This document shows positions 1 through 8,713 of a stretch of DNA of 64,000 bases, one piece after another. The stretch's first letter is position 1. Each line of letters begins with the position of its first letter. Source of the DNA: CAYZXL01 sp964482435 (GTDB taxonomy: Bacteria; Auribacterota; JABMQX01); the NCBI GenBank assembly GCA_964482435.1, contig CAYZXL010000020.1, positions 1-64,000 of the forward strand, read 5' to 3'. Below the pieces are notes generated by a model that did not search any database, was not told the origin of the DNA, and was given only the letters and a program-made list of their open reading frames with translations. The position numbers were made by a program, and so were the translations under genes.

Positions 1-1
1 G

Positions 2-424
2 GTATTCGACAATGGAGTCTGGGGCAACTGGGTGAACCTGGGTCACTGGGACAGGGACACTGGCAGCAGTAGCACTCCCGAGCAGATGGACATTGCTTCG
101 CTTGCTGACAAGAAGAAGATACAGGTGAGGTGGCACTTCTCCCAGGCGAAGTGGGACTACTGGTTCGCCATTGACCAGGTGAGGGTATCCGGAGAGCCTT
201 TGCCTACGGAGGCAAAGATCACCAAGCTTACTCCGGCTGCCGGGAAGGTGACCCTCACCTGGACGGTCTTCGGGACCAAGCAATACACCGTCCAGCAGAC
301 CGACAACCTTGTTGGTGGGCCATGGGTTAGCGCTCCTGGCACGTGGCCAATCAGCGAGCAGACCTGGACAAGCGGAGACCTCTCCGCCAACAAGAAGCTG
401 TTCTATCGGGTTATGGGGCAATAA
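2..424 (+). CDS. C-terminal end of an exported beta-sandwich protein (partial, start outside window)
   Basis: The reading frame is open from base 2, so the gene begins upstream of the window; about 140 C-terminal residues are visible, ending at TAA 422-424. The first part (VFDNGVWGNWVNLG, then QVRWHFSQAKWDYWFAIDQV) looks like the end of a concanavalin/MAM-like beta-sandwich that closes on an aspartate-containing strand. The last ~70 residues resemble a fibronectin-III-like module (KVTLTWTVFGTKQYTVQQTDNL) with a short YRV ending, common at the C-terminus of exported PVC-type proteins. No catalytic motif is visible, so its activity is unknown. A hairpin terminator follows 27 bases later. Confidence 0.7.
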   Translation, partial: VFDNGVWGNWVNLGHWDRDTGSSSTPEQMDIASLADKKKIQVRWHFSQAKWDYWFAIDQVRVSGEPLPTEAKITKLTPAAGKVTLTWTVFGTKQYTVQQTDNLVGGPWVSAPGTWPISEQTWTSGDLSANKKLFYRVMGQ

Positions 425-450
425 TCCCCCGACCCCATAGCTGAAGACGA

Positions 451-473
451 CCAGCCCCCCTCCCGGGGGCTGG
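451..473 (+). terminator. Rho-independent terminator-like hairpin
   Basis: CCAGCCCCC and GGGGGCTGG form a perfect 9-bp stem around a 5-base loop, followed by CTCGTTTCT. It lies 27 bases after the stop of the partial surface protein. The trailing T run is short, so termination is likely but not certain. The remaining bases to 758 show nothing recognisable. Confidence 0.65.
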
Positions 474-758
474 CTCGTTTCTCGGCGTAGAAGGGGTGGG
501 GCTGTGTTTCCGGGGCGATAGGTGTCGTCCAAAACCATCACGACATCGGTGAGTGGATTATGCCGCCCCTAAAAGGCAGCCACACCTGTCTTCATCGGCG
601 TTGCGACGTTTGGGAAGTGCGCCCGGACCGGCTCCCCCGCCGGGCCTTCAATTCGTGTCCGGGAGGCTCAGCTAACGAAACCGAGAAGTGCAGCGGTGCA
701 GGATAGTTCTTGACCAGTAAACACTGATTTGAGGACGGTTCTTGAGGAGGAAACAGGA

Positions 759-1823
759 ATGGCTGACGTGATTGGGTTCGGGATAATTGGCTGTGGGGTG
801 ATTGCCCCGTTCCACGCGAAAGCGATAAACGAAACCCCGGGCGCCAAGCTCGTGGCGGCATCCGACCCCAACGAGGAAGCCGCAAGGAAGTTTTCTGCCG
901 AGCACAATGACATCCCTTATTACAAAGACCTCGAGAGGATGCTCGAGAGGGACGACCTCCAGGCGGTCTGCATTTGCACTCCTTCGGGAATGCATTCTGG
1001 GCAGGCAATAGCGGCGGCACGGGCGAAAAAACACGTCCTTTGCGAGAAGCCGATTGACACCACCCTCCCCAAAATTGACCGGATGATTGCAGCCTGCAAG
1101 GAGGAAGGCGTCAAGCTCGGCTGCATCTTTCAGAGGAGAACCTATGCGGCAAGCAGAAAGGTCAGGGAGGCCGTTCAGGGCGGGCTTCTGGGAAGGATGG
1201 TCCTCGGGGACATTTACCAGAAATTCTACCGCTCACCCGAATATTATCGCAGTGGGGCGTGGCGCGGAACCTGGGCGATGGATGGCGGCGGGGCGCTGAT
1301 GAACCAGGGCGTTCACGGAATTGACATCTTGCTGTGGATTATGGGGGATGTGAAATCAGCAGTCGCTAAAGCCGACCACCTCGTCCGCGAAATCGAGGTG
1401 GAGGACACCGCCGCGGCAATCGTGACTTTCCAGAACGGGGCGTTTGGCGTAATCGAAGGGGCAACTTCCTGCAACCCCGGCGAGGAGACCAGACTGGAGC
1501 TGCACGGAGAGAAAGGCACGATCATCCTCACCGACGCCGGAATCAAAAGGTGGGCGGTTGCGAAAGGGGGCAAGCATCTCGCGGAAGACGAGGAGATTGC
1601 CCCCCAGGAGAAAAGGGCCCACGGCGTCGCCGACCCGAGGGCGATTTCCGCCGAGGGGCATATTGCCCTCGTCCGCGACTTTGTTGACGCCATCGAGAAT
1701 GACACGGAGCCGATGATTACCGGCGAGAGCGCCAGAAAGCCTGTCGAGCTAATCCTGGCAATTTACGAATCGGCGAGGACCGGCCGGGAGGTAACCCTGC
1801 CATTGAAGTATTCCCAACGTTAG
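759..1823 (+). CDS. Gfo/Idh/MocA family oxidoreductase
   Basis: A 354-residue NAD(P)-dependent dehydrogenase of the glucose-fructose oxidoreductase / inositol dehydrogenase family, expected to oxidise or epimerise a sugar or cyclitol in the cytoplasm. The N-terminal Rossmann fold starts FGIIGCGVIAPFHAKAI. The family CEKP motif is followed by IDTTLPKIDRM, and the substrate-domain histidine motif appears as NQGVHGIDILLWIMGD. The ATG at 759 is preferred over the TTG at 729 because GAGGAGG (744-750) is correctly spaced before it. The length is normal for the family. It stands alone on the strand, so the exact sugar cannot be told. Confidence 0.93.
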   Translation: MADVIGFGIIGCGVIAPFHAKAINETPGAKLVAASDPNEEAARKFSAEHNDIPYYKDLERMLERDDLQAVCICTPSGMHSGQAIAAARAKKHVLCEKPIDTTLPKIDRMIAACKEEGVKLGCIFQRRTYAASRKVREAVQGGLLGRMVLGDIYQKFYRSPEYYRSGAWRGTWAMDGGGALMNQGVHGIDILLWIMGDVKSAVAKADHLVREIEVEDTAAAIVTFQNGAFGVIEGATSCNPGEETRLELHGEKGTIILTDAGIKRWAVAKGGKHLAEDEEIAPQEKRAHGVADPRAISAEGHIALVRDFVDAIENDTEPMITGESARKPVELILAIYESARTGREVTLPLKYSQR

Positions 1824-2150
1824 ACCGACCCATCTTCCGCGTGACAAGAGGGTGACGGGTTCCTGTCGGCAACGTCAGGGTACGCGTGAGGTTTCCATGG
1901 AGCAAACCGAGGAGGATGGACAGGCACGGAGAACGGAAGCGCGGGCCCCCCACACCTCTGGCCACTTGTTCGTGACCCGCCTGCGGGAAGGTCGCCACGG
2001 TATTTGGGCTTTCCCGGAACCGCCCCTGTCGCGCGGACGTTTTATATCGCAGTCGTAACGGTATCCGAGGTTTTGCACGGAACTGCGCAAACATTGTCAG
2101 GCGCTCGCTTCGGCGTACTGGAACACGCTTGGACTGTAAAGGAGGCTGCC
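1824..2150. other. Intergenic gap, no gene seen
   Basis: Between the oxidoreductase and the hemerythrin-like gene there are 327 bases with only short overlapping frames lacking ribosome binding sites. No terminator or promoter was convincing. Confidence 0.5.
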
Positions 2151-2894
2151 ATGCGTTTAAGCAGAAGAGAGTTAGTTGCTGTTACGAGTGGGCTGAGCAT
2201 CGGGCTGATTACGGGCGGTTGGTCTAACGCAATCAGATCTGCTTCGGGAGAGGCCGGCGGCTCGTCCGGAGGGGATGAACGGACGAAGGGCGGGGAAGTC
2301 ACGGCGACCGAAGACTTGATGCGCGAACATGGAGTTTTGCGCCGAGCATTGCTCGTTTACAGTGAAATAGCCGCGCGGCTACGGCGCAGTCGGTCGGTCG
2401 TTTCACCCGATGCGCTTCAGAAAACTGGCAAACTCTTTCGCGCCTTCGGTGAAGAGTATCATGAGAAGAAACTGGAGGAGACGTACATCTTCCCTGCGGT
2501 CAAAAGCGTGGGCGGTGAAGCAGCCAGCTACGTGGACATTCTTGTCGCGCAGCATCGGCGCGGCGCCGAGATAACCGACTACATTCTCGCCGTGACGCAA
2601 GGTGCGAAGCTGGGTGCCGGCGACGCGGAGCCGTTGGCGAGGGCGCTGGACTCCCTTGTGCGTATGTATCGAGCACACGCGGCAAGAGAGGATACGATAA
2701 TCTTTCCGGCGTGGAAGTTGACTCTCACAGCAAAACAACTTGACGAGATGAACGACAAGTTTGAAGACATCGAACATCAGCAGTTTGGCGAGGGCGGATT
2801 TGAGAATGCTGTGCGGCAAATGAGCGACATTGAGAGGGAACTCGGCCTGGGTGACCTGGCGCAGTTCACTGCCCCACGTCCGCCATCCAGGTGA
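2151..2894 (+). CDS. Hemerythrin-like (HHE) domain protein with Tat-type leader
   Basis: A 247-residue protein with a hemerythrin-type four-helix bundle. Candidate metal ligands are the histidines and acids in MREHGVLRR, EYHEKKLEETYIFP, LVAQHRRGAE and YRAHAAREDTIIFPAW, matching the H...HxxxE...H...HxxxE spacing of HHE proteins, which bind a di-iron centre used in oxygen, NO or metal sensing or scavenging. The start at 2151 follows AAAGGAGG. The N-terminus (MRLSRRELVAVTSG) has a twin arginine and a hydrophobic stretch, suggesting export by Tat. The next genes are a cupin and a chromate transporter, so a redox or metal stress role is plausible but inferred. Confidence 0.85.
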   Translation: MRLSRRELVAVTSGLSIGLITGGWSNAIRSASGEAGGSSGGDERTKGGEVTATEDLMREHGVLRRALLVYSEIAARLRRSRSVVSPDALQKTGKLFRAFGEEYHEKKLEETYIFPAVKSVGGEAASYVDILVAQHRRGAEITDYILAVTQGAKLGAGDAEPLARALDSLVRMYRAHAAREDTIIFPAWKLTLTAKQLDEMNDKFEDIEHQQFGEGGFENAVRQMSDIERELGLGDLAQFTAPRPPSR

Positions 2895-3000
2895 GTGCAT
2901 AACAAAGGCAGTTTGACGACCCGGCGACACTCAAGGGCCGGCCTCACAGACAAAGTCATTTGAGGCTGAATGTGTCGGCGTCAGCAGGAAGGAGGTGTAT

Positions 3001-3393
3001 ATGAAGAAGAGTGAGAAGCGAGTCGAGAAGACTGTGAAGAGAGCTGAACTGAAGAGCTTTGCGAAGCCCGACGAAGTCCGGGAATTCCCGAAGGGACGAC
3101 TGGAACTGGTCAAAGTCGGTGGCGCCACGGTTGGTCGTGCGGTGTTTCAGCCCGGCTGGAGATGGTCAACGTCCGTCCAGCCAATTGCCAAAACGAAAAG
3201 CTGCGAAGCGCCGCATTTCCAGTATCACGTGTCAGGTGTGCTGAAGGTCCGAATGGACGATGGAAGCGAGTTTGAGTGTCTGCCGGGTGATGTTAGTCTG
3301 CTTCCCCCGGGCCATGACGGCTGGGTCGTGGGAGACGAGCCGGTGGTGGTCGTGGATTTCCAGGGGATGCTTGACTATGCGAAGTCCAAGTAG
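3001..3393 (+). CDS. Small cupin-fold protein
   Basis: A 130-residue single-domain cupin. The barrel is visible as HFQYHVSGVLKVRMDDGSEF followed by LPGDVSLLPPGHDGWVVGDE, which correspond to cupin motifs 1 and 2, although the first motif has only one clear histidine pair position, so metal binding may be weak. There is no signal peptide. ATG 3001 is preferred because AAGGAGG (2988-2994) sits six bases upstream; the GTG at 2995 would overlap that site. It lies about 100 bases after the hemerythrin-like gene and before chrA on the same strand, possibly one transcription unit. The ligand is unknown. Confidence 0.8.
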   Translation: MKKSEKRVEKTVKRAELKSFAKPDEVREFPKGRLELVKVGGATVGRAVFQPGWRWSTSVQPIAKTKSCEAPHFQYHVSGVLKVRMDDGSEFECLPGDVSLLPPGHDGWVVGDEPVVVVDFQGMLDYAKSK

Positions 3394-3545
3394 CAGGGAT
3401 TCCGCGGCCTTCGCGGTTCCTCAATAAACCCCAGCCAACAATTTGACTCAGCCGATGCCGAACAGCATGCGGCTTGGGCATTGCGGGGGCCCCTGTCCGA
3501 CTCCGGACCATGTTTGTGTGACCCTATGATGAGAACGCACCACAG

Positions 3546-4688
3546 GTGAGATCAGCGTTGTCGAAGAGATTGGCCGAGGTGGCCGCATTATTTCTCAAAC
3601 TGGGGGTCACCTCCTTTGGCGGTCCCGCAGCCCACATCGCCATGATGCACGATGAAACCGTGAAACGGCGTGGATGGCTGAGTGACCAGCAATTCCTCGA
3701 TTTGGTCGGCGCTACGCATCTAATCCCCGGGCCAAATTCCACTGAGATGGCGATTCATATCGGTTTTTTGCGAGGCGGATGGCGCGGGCTGCTCATCGGC
3801 GGCATGAGCTTCATCGTGCCCGCAATGCTTATCGTGCTGTCGCTGGCATGGGTATATGTGCGCTTTGGCGCCACGCCCCAGGCGGAGTGGTTGCTATATG
3901 GCGTAAAGCCGGTGGTAATTGCAATCATCGTTCAAGCACTTTTGAGCCTGGGGCAGAAGGCTGTCAAGGGCCCGCTCACTGGGGTTGTGGCGTTCACTGT
4001 TGTAGTGCTGTATTTCTGTGGCATCAACGAAATTGCGCTGCTCTTCGCCGGCGGATTGATCGTGGTGTTCGTGCGGAATTTCAAACGACTTGGGAAGAAG
4101 GCTTTTGGGACGTTTCTAATTCCGGTTGGGAAACTGAGCGCACTTGCACAGGTCTCTGTCCCCTTTAACTTTCCATCGTTATTTCTCACTTTTCTCAAAA
4201 TTGGCGCCGTGCTGTATGGGAGCGGGTATGTCCTGCTTGCTTTCCTCCGCGCTGACTTCGTTGTGCGTCTTGGCTGGCTCACCGACCGGCAATTGATTGA
4301 CGCCATCGCCATCGGCCAGGTAACGCCTGGCCCCCTATTCACAACGGCGACATTCATTGGCTTTATCCTTGGGGGTCTGCCGGGGGCACTTCTCGCAACT
4401 CTTGGCATCTTTCTGCCCTCCTTCATCTTCGTCGCCATTTCCAACCCACTCATTCCTCGGATACGCAACTCGGCATGGGTTAGCGGGTTATTAGATGGCG
4501 TCAATGTGGCTTCGCTCGGGTTGATGGCTGCTGTGACCTGGCAGTTGGGGCGGGCTTCGTTGACTGACCCGCTGACTATCGTGAATGCTCTTGTTTCATT
4601 TGCGTTGCTGATTCGATTCAAAGTTAATTCGACATGGCTAATACTGGCGGGAGCAATAGTGGGCTTGTTAAGTACAGCATTCCGATGA
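3546..4688 (+). CDS. chrA: Chromate transporter, long-chain CHR family
   Basis: A 380-residue inner-membrane protein with two homologous CHR halves. The first carries LFLKLGVTSFGGPAAHIAMM and LIPGPNSTEMAIHIGFLRGG; the second repeats FLKIGAVLYGSGYVLLAFL and GQVTPGPLFTTATFIGFILG. Family members export chromate, sometimes sulfate. About ten hydrophobic segments are visible, as expected. The start is a GTG at 3546 with a poor ribosome binding site; no better ATG lies upstream of the conserved LFLKLG segment. It follows the hemerythrin-like and cupin genes. The C-terminus ends in a hydrophobic helix, as is usual. Confidence 0.92.
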   Translation: MRSALSKRLAEVAALFLKLGVTSFGGPAAHIAMMHDETVKRRGWLSDQQFLDLVGATHLIPGPNSTEMAIHIGFLRGGWRGLLIGGMSFIVPAMLIVLSLAWVYVRFGATPQAEWLLYGVKPVVIAIIVQALLSLGQKAVKGPLTGVVAFTVVVLYFCGINEIALLFAGGLIVVFVRNFKRLGKKAFGTFLIPVGKLSALAQVSVPFNFPSLFLTFLKIGAVLYGSGYVLLAFLRADFVVRLGWLTDRQLIDAIAIGQVTPGPLFTTATFIGFILGGLPGALLATLGIFLPSFIFVAISNPLIPRIRNSAWVSGLLDGVNVASLGLMAAVTWQLGRASLTDPLTIVNALVSFALLIRFKVNSTWLILAGAIVGLLSTAFR

Positions 4689-4794
4689 AATCCGCTGCCT
4701 GCATTGCAGTAGGGTGCCGCGCAACACGCGCTTGCAGCCGATCACTGCTTAGCAGCGGCGGCTGAGCTCGGGCATTCGGCGGGCGCGAGGTGTT

Positions 4795-4812
4795 CCGGCG
4801 CATCAGCGCCGG
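4795..4812. repeat. Short GC hairpin after chrA
   Basis: CCGGCGC and GCGCCGG form a perfect 7-bp stem around ATCA. No T run follows, so it is not a standard terminator. It has the same compact design as the other short hairpins of this window, and its GGCGC/GCGCC core recurs at 57251-57270. The rest of the 274-base gap contains no gene. Confidence 0.5.
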
Positions 4813-4962
4813 CCCTCAGAAATGGCTCAAGAAACCCCCGCCGGACAAATGAATAACCGCTCAGGACGCCAGCCAGAACCTTCCGGCCTAATCGCTCAGG
4901 TCTCTACAAGTGTGGGAGACCCCATATGTCTTCCCCGCAGGCTTGGGAAGTATTGAACCAGC

Positions 4963-6015
4963 CTATCTCGGCCGGCGTTCGTGTACTGGCAGCATTTTTG
5001 GAAACGGCGCGTGCGGCTCAGTTTGATACCAGTAAGCGACAGAGGCGATGTCGTCCGTGAGGGGCTGGTATTTGTGGTCGGGCCACCAGCCGAGGGCTTG
5101 AATCGTCACGCGGAGGTCGCTCCGAAAGCGAATGGGGTCCATGATATGCCAGCGGTACATCCCGTGCTTGGGGACCTGCCCTGCCTCTTTGACCCATAGC
5201 GGGTAGCCGAGGAACGCAGTCGAGTACGTCTCACCGAAGCACCACGCCCCGCCGAAATAGTCTTCCGTTCCCGTACCGCAGATTGTCGGGTGCTCCTTAT
5301 CATCGTCAATGAAGAACTTGACCTCACCTTCGCCCCACCAGCCGTCTGAAAGCTGCGTCCATGCCAGATAAGTCCCGACGTAGTGGCCCTGCCCTCTGAT
5401 GCCATCGAGAATCGTGTGCTCAGGGTTTTGCCGTGAGGTCATTGAACGCCGCCACTGAGCATGGAGGTAGGCGGCGTTGTCGGGAATATCGGTGAGGGAG
5501 TAGTTGACCTGGTAGTAAAGCCCTGGGATGTCTTCCCGGCGCTGGTTTTCGATAGTAATCATCGCACGCGACCGAAATGGCATCGGCAGGTAGCAGTTGA
5601 AGCCGCCGGTGGGATTGACCGCCACCGGAAGGGAGGCGATTTTGCAGCGAAGGCCGTGCCCGTTGCAGAAGAAATCCCCCAGCGGAACCTCCACCGACGG
5701 CGACTCCTCGGAATCCCAGAAGAATCGGAGAATGCAGTCGCGGTAAGCCTTGTCGCTGACGGTCAGCCAGATGTGGTGGATGATGCCAGCACCCGTGATG
5801 TCGGCGAGAGTAACCGTCGCTCCCTTTGGAAGCGTGATGCAGGGGCGGATTTTCCAACCCTTCCCAAGCTCCGAACCGGGGCTATCGGGGGTCGGAACTT
5901 CCCGCGCACCGCCGCCTTTCTCTCCTTTCGGATTCTCGGCGGAGATGGAGCGCGATTCGGCATTCGACAACAGCGGGATTCCGGAAAGACATCCGAGGAT
6001 GCCCTCTGTGAACAT
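4963..6015 (-). CDS. GH172 / DUF2961 family glycoside hydrolase-like protein
   Basis: A 350-residue protein of the DUF2961 family, whose studied members are fructan- or arabinofuranose-acting hydrolases of GH172. Hallmarks are the N-terminal segment ITGAGIIHHIWLTVSDK, the strand ILRFFWDSEESPSVEVPLGD, then FFCNGHG, NCYLPMPFRSRA and the GTGTEDYFGGAW motif near residue 240, which holds acidic residues of the active site region. The start at 6015 follows AAGGAGA at proper spacing; longer frames to 6102 lack a site. No strong signal peptide follows from this start, so location is uncertain. It may act on glycans with the nearby ThuA-like and oxidoreductase proteins. Confidence 0.88.
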   Translation of the reverse strand: MFTEGILGCLSGIPLLSNAESRSISAENPKGEKGGGAREVPTPDSPGSELGKGWKIRPCITLPKGATVTLADITGAGIIHHIWLTVSDKAYRDCILRFFWDSEESPSVEVPLGDFFCNGHGLRCKIASLPVAVNPTGGFNCYLPMPFRSRAMITIENQRREDIPGLYYQVNYSLTDIPDNAAYLHAQWRRSMTSRQNPEHTILDGIRGQGHYVGTYLAWTQLSDGWWGEGEVKFFIDDDKEHPTICGTGTEDYFGGAWCFGETYSTAFLGYPLWVKEAGQVPKHGMYRWHIMDPIRFRSDLRVTIQALGWWPDHKYQPLTDDIASVAYWYQTEPHAPFPKMLPVHERRPR

Positions 6016-6237
6016 GCCGTTTCTCCTTATCGCAGCGTCCTTCGGCCTGCTCGTGCACCACGAAAGACATCCGTCTGGCTGGAGCGCCGAAAACCATCTC
6101 ATGCATCTTAAAGACTACGATGCCCGCGGCGAGGGAACACACGGTTGCTTTTGCGCCCGCAACCCGGGCGTAAATTCCGTGCAGCCGGTTTACTTGCCCC
6201 TCCTCAGCCACTCGCCTCGGCTACGGCAGCGTGGTTC

Positions 6238-6909
6238 TCACTCGGACAGGATTCTCTCGAAGAACCAGCCGTATTTCTTCTGCCATTCCTGCAACTGCTC
6301 TTTACTGTAAATCGAGGTAGCTTGCTTCTCAAGTTCCAGGACGGGGGCCTTCAGCTTTTCCCGTATTCCTTCCCAGGAGCCGGATTCGCGGGCCTCCTTC
6401 ATTGCCTTGATAGACGCTCCCTCGTATTTGAACACGGCGGTCAGGGCCTTGTTCTGAGCGGCCAGGATGTCTGCCACGACGTTATCGAAGAACAAACTGA
6501 ACCCGCCGAGCGCAGCCGAGGCCTTCTTCCCTTTCTCCTCGCCGAGCGCCGTCACGAGAGACTTCTCAAGGGCTGACGCTGCCTCGTCTCTGATCTCCAT
6601 GAACTTACGCATAGACTCCGGTTCTCCTCTGGGCAAGGCTTCCGCTTTCTTGAGATGCTCTTCTCTGGCGGCAACGTACGTGCGCGTCAGGTTGCGCGAC
6701 GCCTCCCGGTCGAGCCCCAGCTCGGAGGCGACGTGCCTGGCCTGAAGAGACCACACGGCGCTGACGTTCTCCGGCGGCGTAGTGAACAGTTTCCACTGCT
6801 CTTGCTCCTGCGCGTTTGACGAGGAGATTACCCCCAGAAGAAGCACAACCGTCACGGGAAGAATACAAAGACCTCTCGTGACTCCTTTCACTTTAGCCGA
6901 GAAAGACAT
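6238..6909 (-). CDS. Exported helical protein, paralog of the 7704-8402 gene
   Basis: A 223-residue protein of no family I recognise. Residues 1-35 form a signal peptide ending near SSSNA|QEQEQ. The rest is predicted almost wholly helical, rich in A, E and K. The central segment TYVAAREEHLKKAEALPRGE matches AYVSARKGFAEKAEALPRGQ of the gene at 7704-8402, and the two proteins align from residue ~50 to the end. The C-terminal YSKEQLQEWQKKYGWF recalls the LT-x-EQ helix of periplasmic Spy/CpxP-like stress proteins, but homology is not established. Start 6909 follows AAAGGAGGG. It is separated from its paralog by an empty 794-base gap. Confidence 0.72.
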   Translation of the reverse strand: MSFSAKVKGVTRGLCILPVTVVLLLGVISSSNAQEQEQWKLFTTPPENVSAVWSLQARHVASELGLDREASRNLTRTYVAAREEHLKKAEALPRGEPESMRKFMEIRDEAASALEKSLVTALGEEKGKKASAALGGFSLFFDNVVADILAAQNKALTAVFKYEGASIKAMKEARESGSWEGIREKLKAPVLELEKQATSIYSKEQLQEWQKKYGWFFERILSE

Positions 6910-7703
6910 GGCACCCTCCTTTCGTAACTGCGGTTGAGTCTCTTGTCCGGGTATTTTCCCTCGAGACGCATTCGGTCCCTTTATCGGCTGCCTCCCGGGA
7001 AACGAGGATGATAGTGGAAGTTCCCGAGAAGCTACGTGAGCTTCCATGGGCCGCTGCATGCTTCCACGTGGCACATCTTATCAAACGCTCATCCGGAGGG
7101 AAAGCTTTATGGTGGGGATTTCTTGGGAGGTCAGATACTATTGTTTTGCCCGCATGCCCCATGCCGATAAGACGAAACATCGAGCAGGAGTGGGAAAACT
7201 GTTCTGCGCCCTCATGCTCGGTTTCTCAATAGGCGCCTCCGGACAAATTATCCGGCCGCCGCGCGCTGAGTGCTTTGATTCGTGAATTTGCTCGGCCTCT
7301 CATCGAACAACGTCACAGCGCACGCGGCCGGTGTGGATTTCTCCCGTTGCAGGACTCAGATAGGCTGGCCGCCAGGAGGAAAAACAATGTCCGCGGTCTC
7401 TCTGTCATCTTGGTCGGAAATGAGCCTTCTCCGCCCGACTGTTCCTGACGACCAGCCCATTGTGTCTGGTGGCATGCTCCGCGGCGTGCCTCGGCTCTTC
7501 ATACGAGGGCCGACTTCCCTATTCCTTGAGCCGACTCTCGTAGTTCGCAAGTTCAGGGACCTATCTCGGCGGCTGAGGTGGGGGATCAGCACCTGTCGCT
7601 CCTGTCCGGAGACATCCTGAGCCGCCACGAACGGTCACCGCACTTGTGAACGCACGCAGAAAACCGAGGCTTTGCCCGAGGTGGAGAATTCCCGGGATTT
7701 AGC
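6910..7703. other. Empty 794-base gap between two paralogs
   Basis: No frame here has a credible start, family motif or codon pattern; the longest, 7282-7620, lacks a ribosome binding site and reads as low-complexity R/S/P-rich sequence. The gap may be the remains of a gene or of the duplication that made the flanking paralogs. Confidence 0.45.
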
Positions 7704-8402
7704 CTACTGCGGCTGCCGGCGAGGTCCTCCAAAGCCACCGCGCGCGTACTTCTCCGTCCAGGTTGCCAACTGCTCCTTTGTGAGGACTTTGGCGAGCTTC
7801 TTGTTAAGCTCTTCCCTCAAGGGCTGCATCTTTTCACGCACGCTCTCAAAGGAACCAGCTTTGGCCGCCTCGGCCATGAGTTTCCCGGTGGCCGCATTGT
7901 ATTCGAGGACGTCGAGCATGCCCTGGTTCAGCTTCTCTTTCGCGAGCTTGAAGTCAATAAGGTCCCCGACCATCCGGTCGAGGAGGAAGCTGGACCTCTC
8001 GAAGGGACCGAGCATGCCGATGATTTTATCCGTCTTCTCGGCACCTGCGATCTTGGTCAGGGCCTCTTTCAGGTCAGCCGCAGCTTTTTGGCCAAGCTCT
8101 CGTCTCTGCTGGAAGCCCTCCTGCCCGCGGGGCAGGGCTTCGGCTTTTTCCGCAAAGCCTTTTCGTGCTGAGACGTACGCCTCAACCACTTTCGCGGTAT
8201 TGTCAGCGCCGACTTTCGATGCCTCCGCCACACATGTTATTTCCGCCTTCCAAATCTCCGCCAGCTTTTCCGGCGGGATCGGCTTTGGCCTTGGCGGTGG
8301 CGTTGGCTGTGTCCCTTCCTCGCAAACCACCGGCAAGCTTAGAAGGAGGCCGATGCCAGCGAGGCAGAGGACTGCCACGACATTCGTGAGCGTTTTTCTC
8401 AT
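7704..8402 (-). CDS. Exported helical protein, paralog of the 6238-6909 gene
   Basis: A 232-residue exported protein of unrecognised family. Residues 1-30 form a signal peptide (hydrophobic core AVLCLAGIGLLLSLPVV). A proline-rich linker follows, then a long helical region with VEAYVSARKGFAEKAEALPRG, the block shared with the 6238-6909 protein. The C-terminal VLTKEQLATWTEKYA parallels YSKEQLQEWQKKYG in the paralog. Start 8402 follows an AAAGGGG site. It may be a periplasmic chaperone or stress protein by loose likeness to Spy/CpxP, but this is a guess. Confidence 0.72.
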   Translation of the reverse strand: MRKTLTNVVAVLCLAGIGLLLSLPVVCEEGTQPTPPPRPKPIPPEKLAEIWKAEITCVAEASKVGADNTAKVVEAYVSARKGFAEKAEALPRGQEGFQQRRELGQKAAADLKEALTKIAGAEKTDKIIGMLGPFERSSFLLDRMVGDLIDFKLAKEKLNQGMLDVLEYNAATGKLMAEAAKAGSFESVREKMQPLREELNKKLAKVLTKEQLATWTEKYARGGFGGPRRQPQ

Positions 8403-8566
8403 GGTAACCCCTTTCTCTTTGGTGTTTACAGTTTCGAGCCGAAGAGGCTCAACCGACCGCACACTGAGGCTTCTATTGCCTATACTCTCAAGAACGTTGC
8501 ATCGCTGCAAAAGGTTTACTCCGCTCCCCGGTCATCAGCGACCGTGCCGGAGCCACCGACTCTGTG

Positions 8567-8589
8567 GTGGCATGGGCATCTTGCCCATG
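8567..8589 (+). repeat. Dispersed hairpin, CATGGGCA-TCT-TGCCCATG type
   Basis: After GTGG, an 8-bp perfect stem closes on a TCT loop. Bases 8567-8596 are the exact reverse complement of bases 18884-18913, so this is half of the 52-bp composite repeat found at 18862-18913 and 60961-61012. Confidence 0.8.
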
Positions 8590-8597
8590 ATCCTCCA

Positions 8598-8614
8598 TCC
8601 CACCTACGGCGGGA
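8598..8614. repeat. 17-base palindrome, TCCCRCC-NNN-GGCGGGA type
   Basis: Seven-base arms TCCCACC and GGCGGGA (one A/C mismatch) flank TAC. Related units lie at 26605, 30820, 34524, 37500 and 62112. Confidence 0.6.
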
Positions 8615-8713
8615 CCAAAGGCGGGATGCCACGCCTTGGCGCGCGGCGCCGGGGCCCTTCAACATGGCCCGCCACACGTGACCGAGCGCTCACGTCCGGA
8701 TGGTCCGTTTCCG

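Larger units (their letters stand above)
8403..8713. other. Gap carrying two dispersed hairpins
   Basis: This 311-base gap holds no gene. It contains a copy of the 52-bp repeat's half (8567-8589) and, nine bases on, a TCCCACC/GGCGGGA palindrome (8598-8614), both listed separately. Confidence 0.6.
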
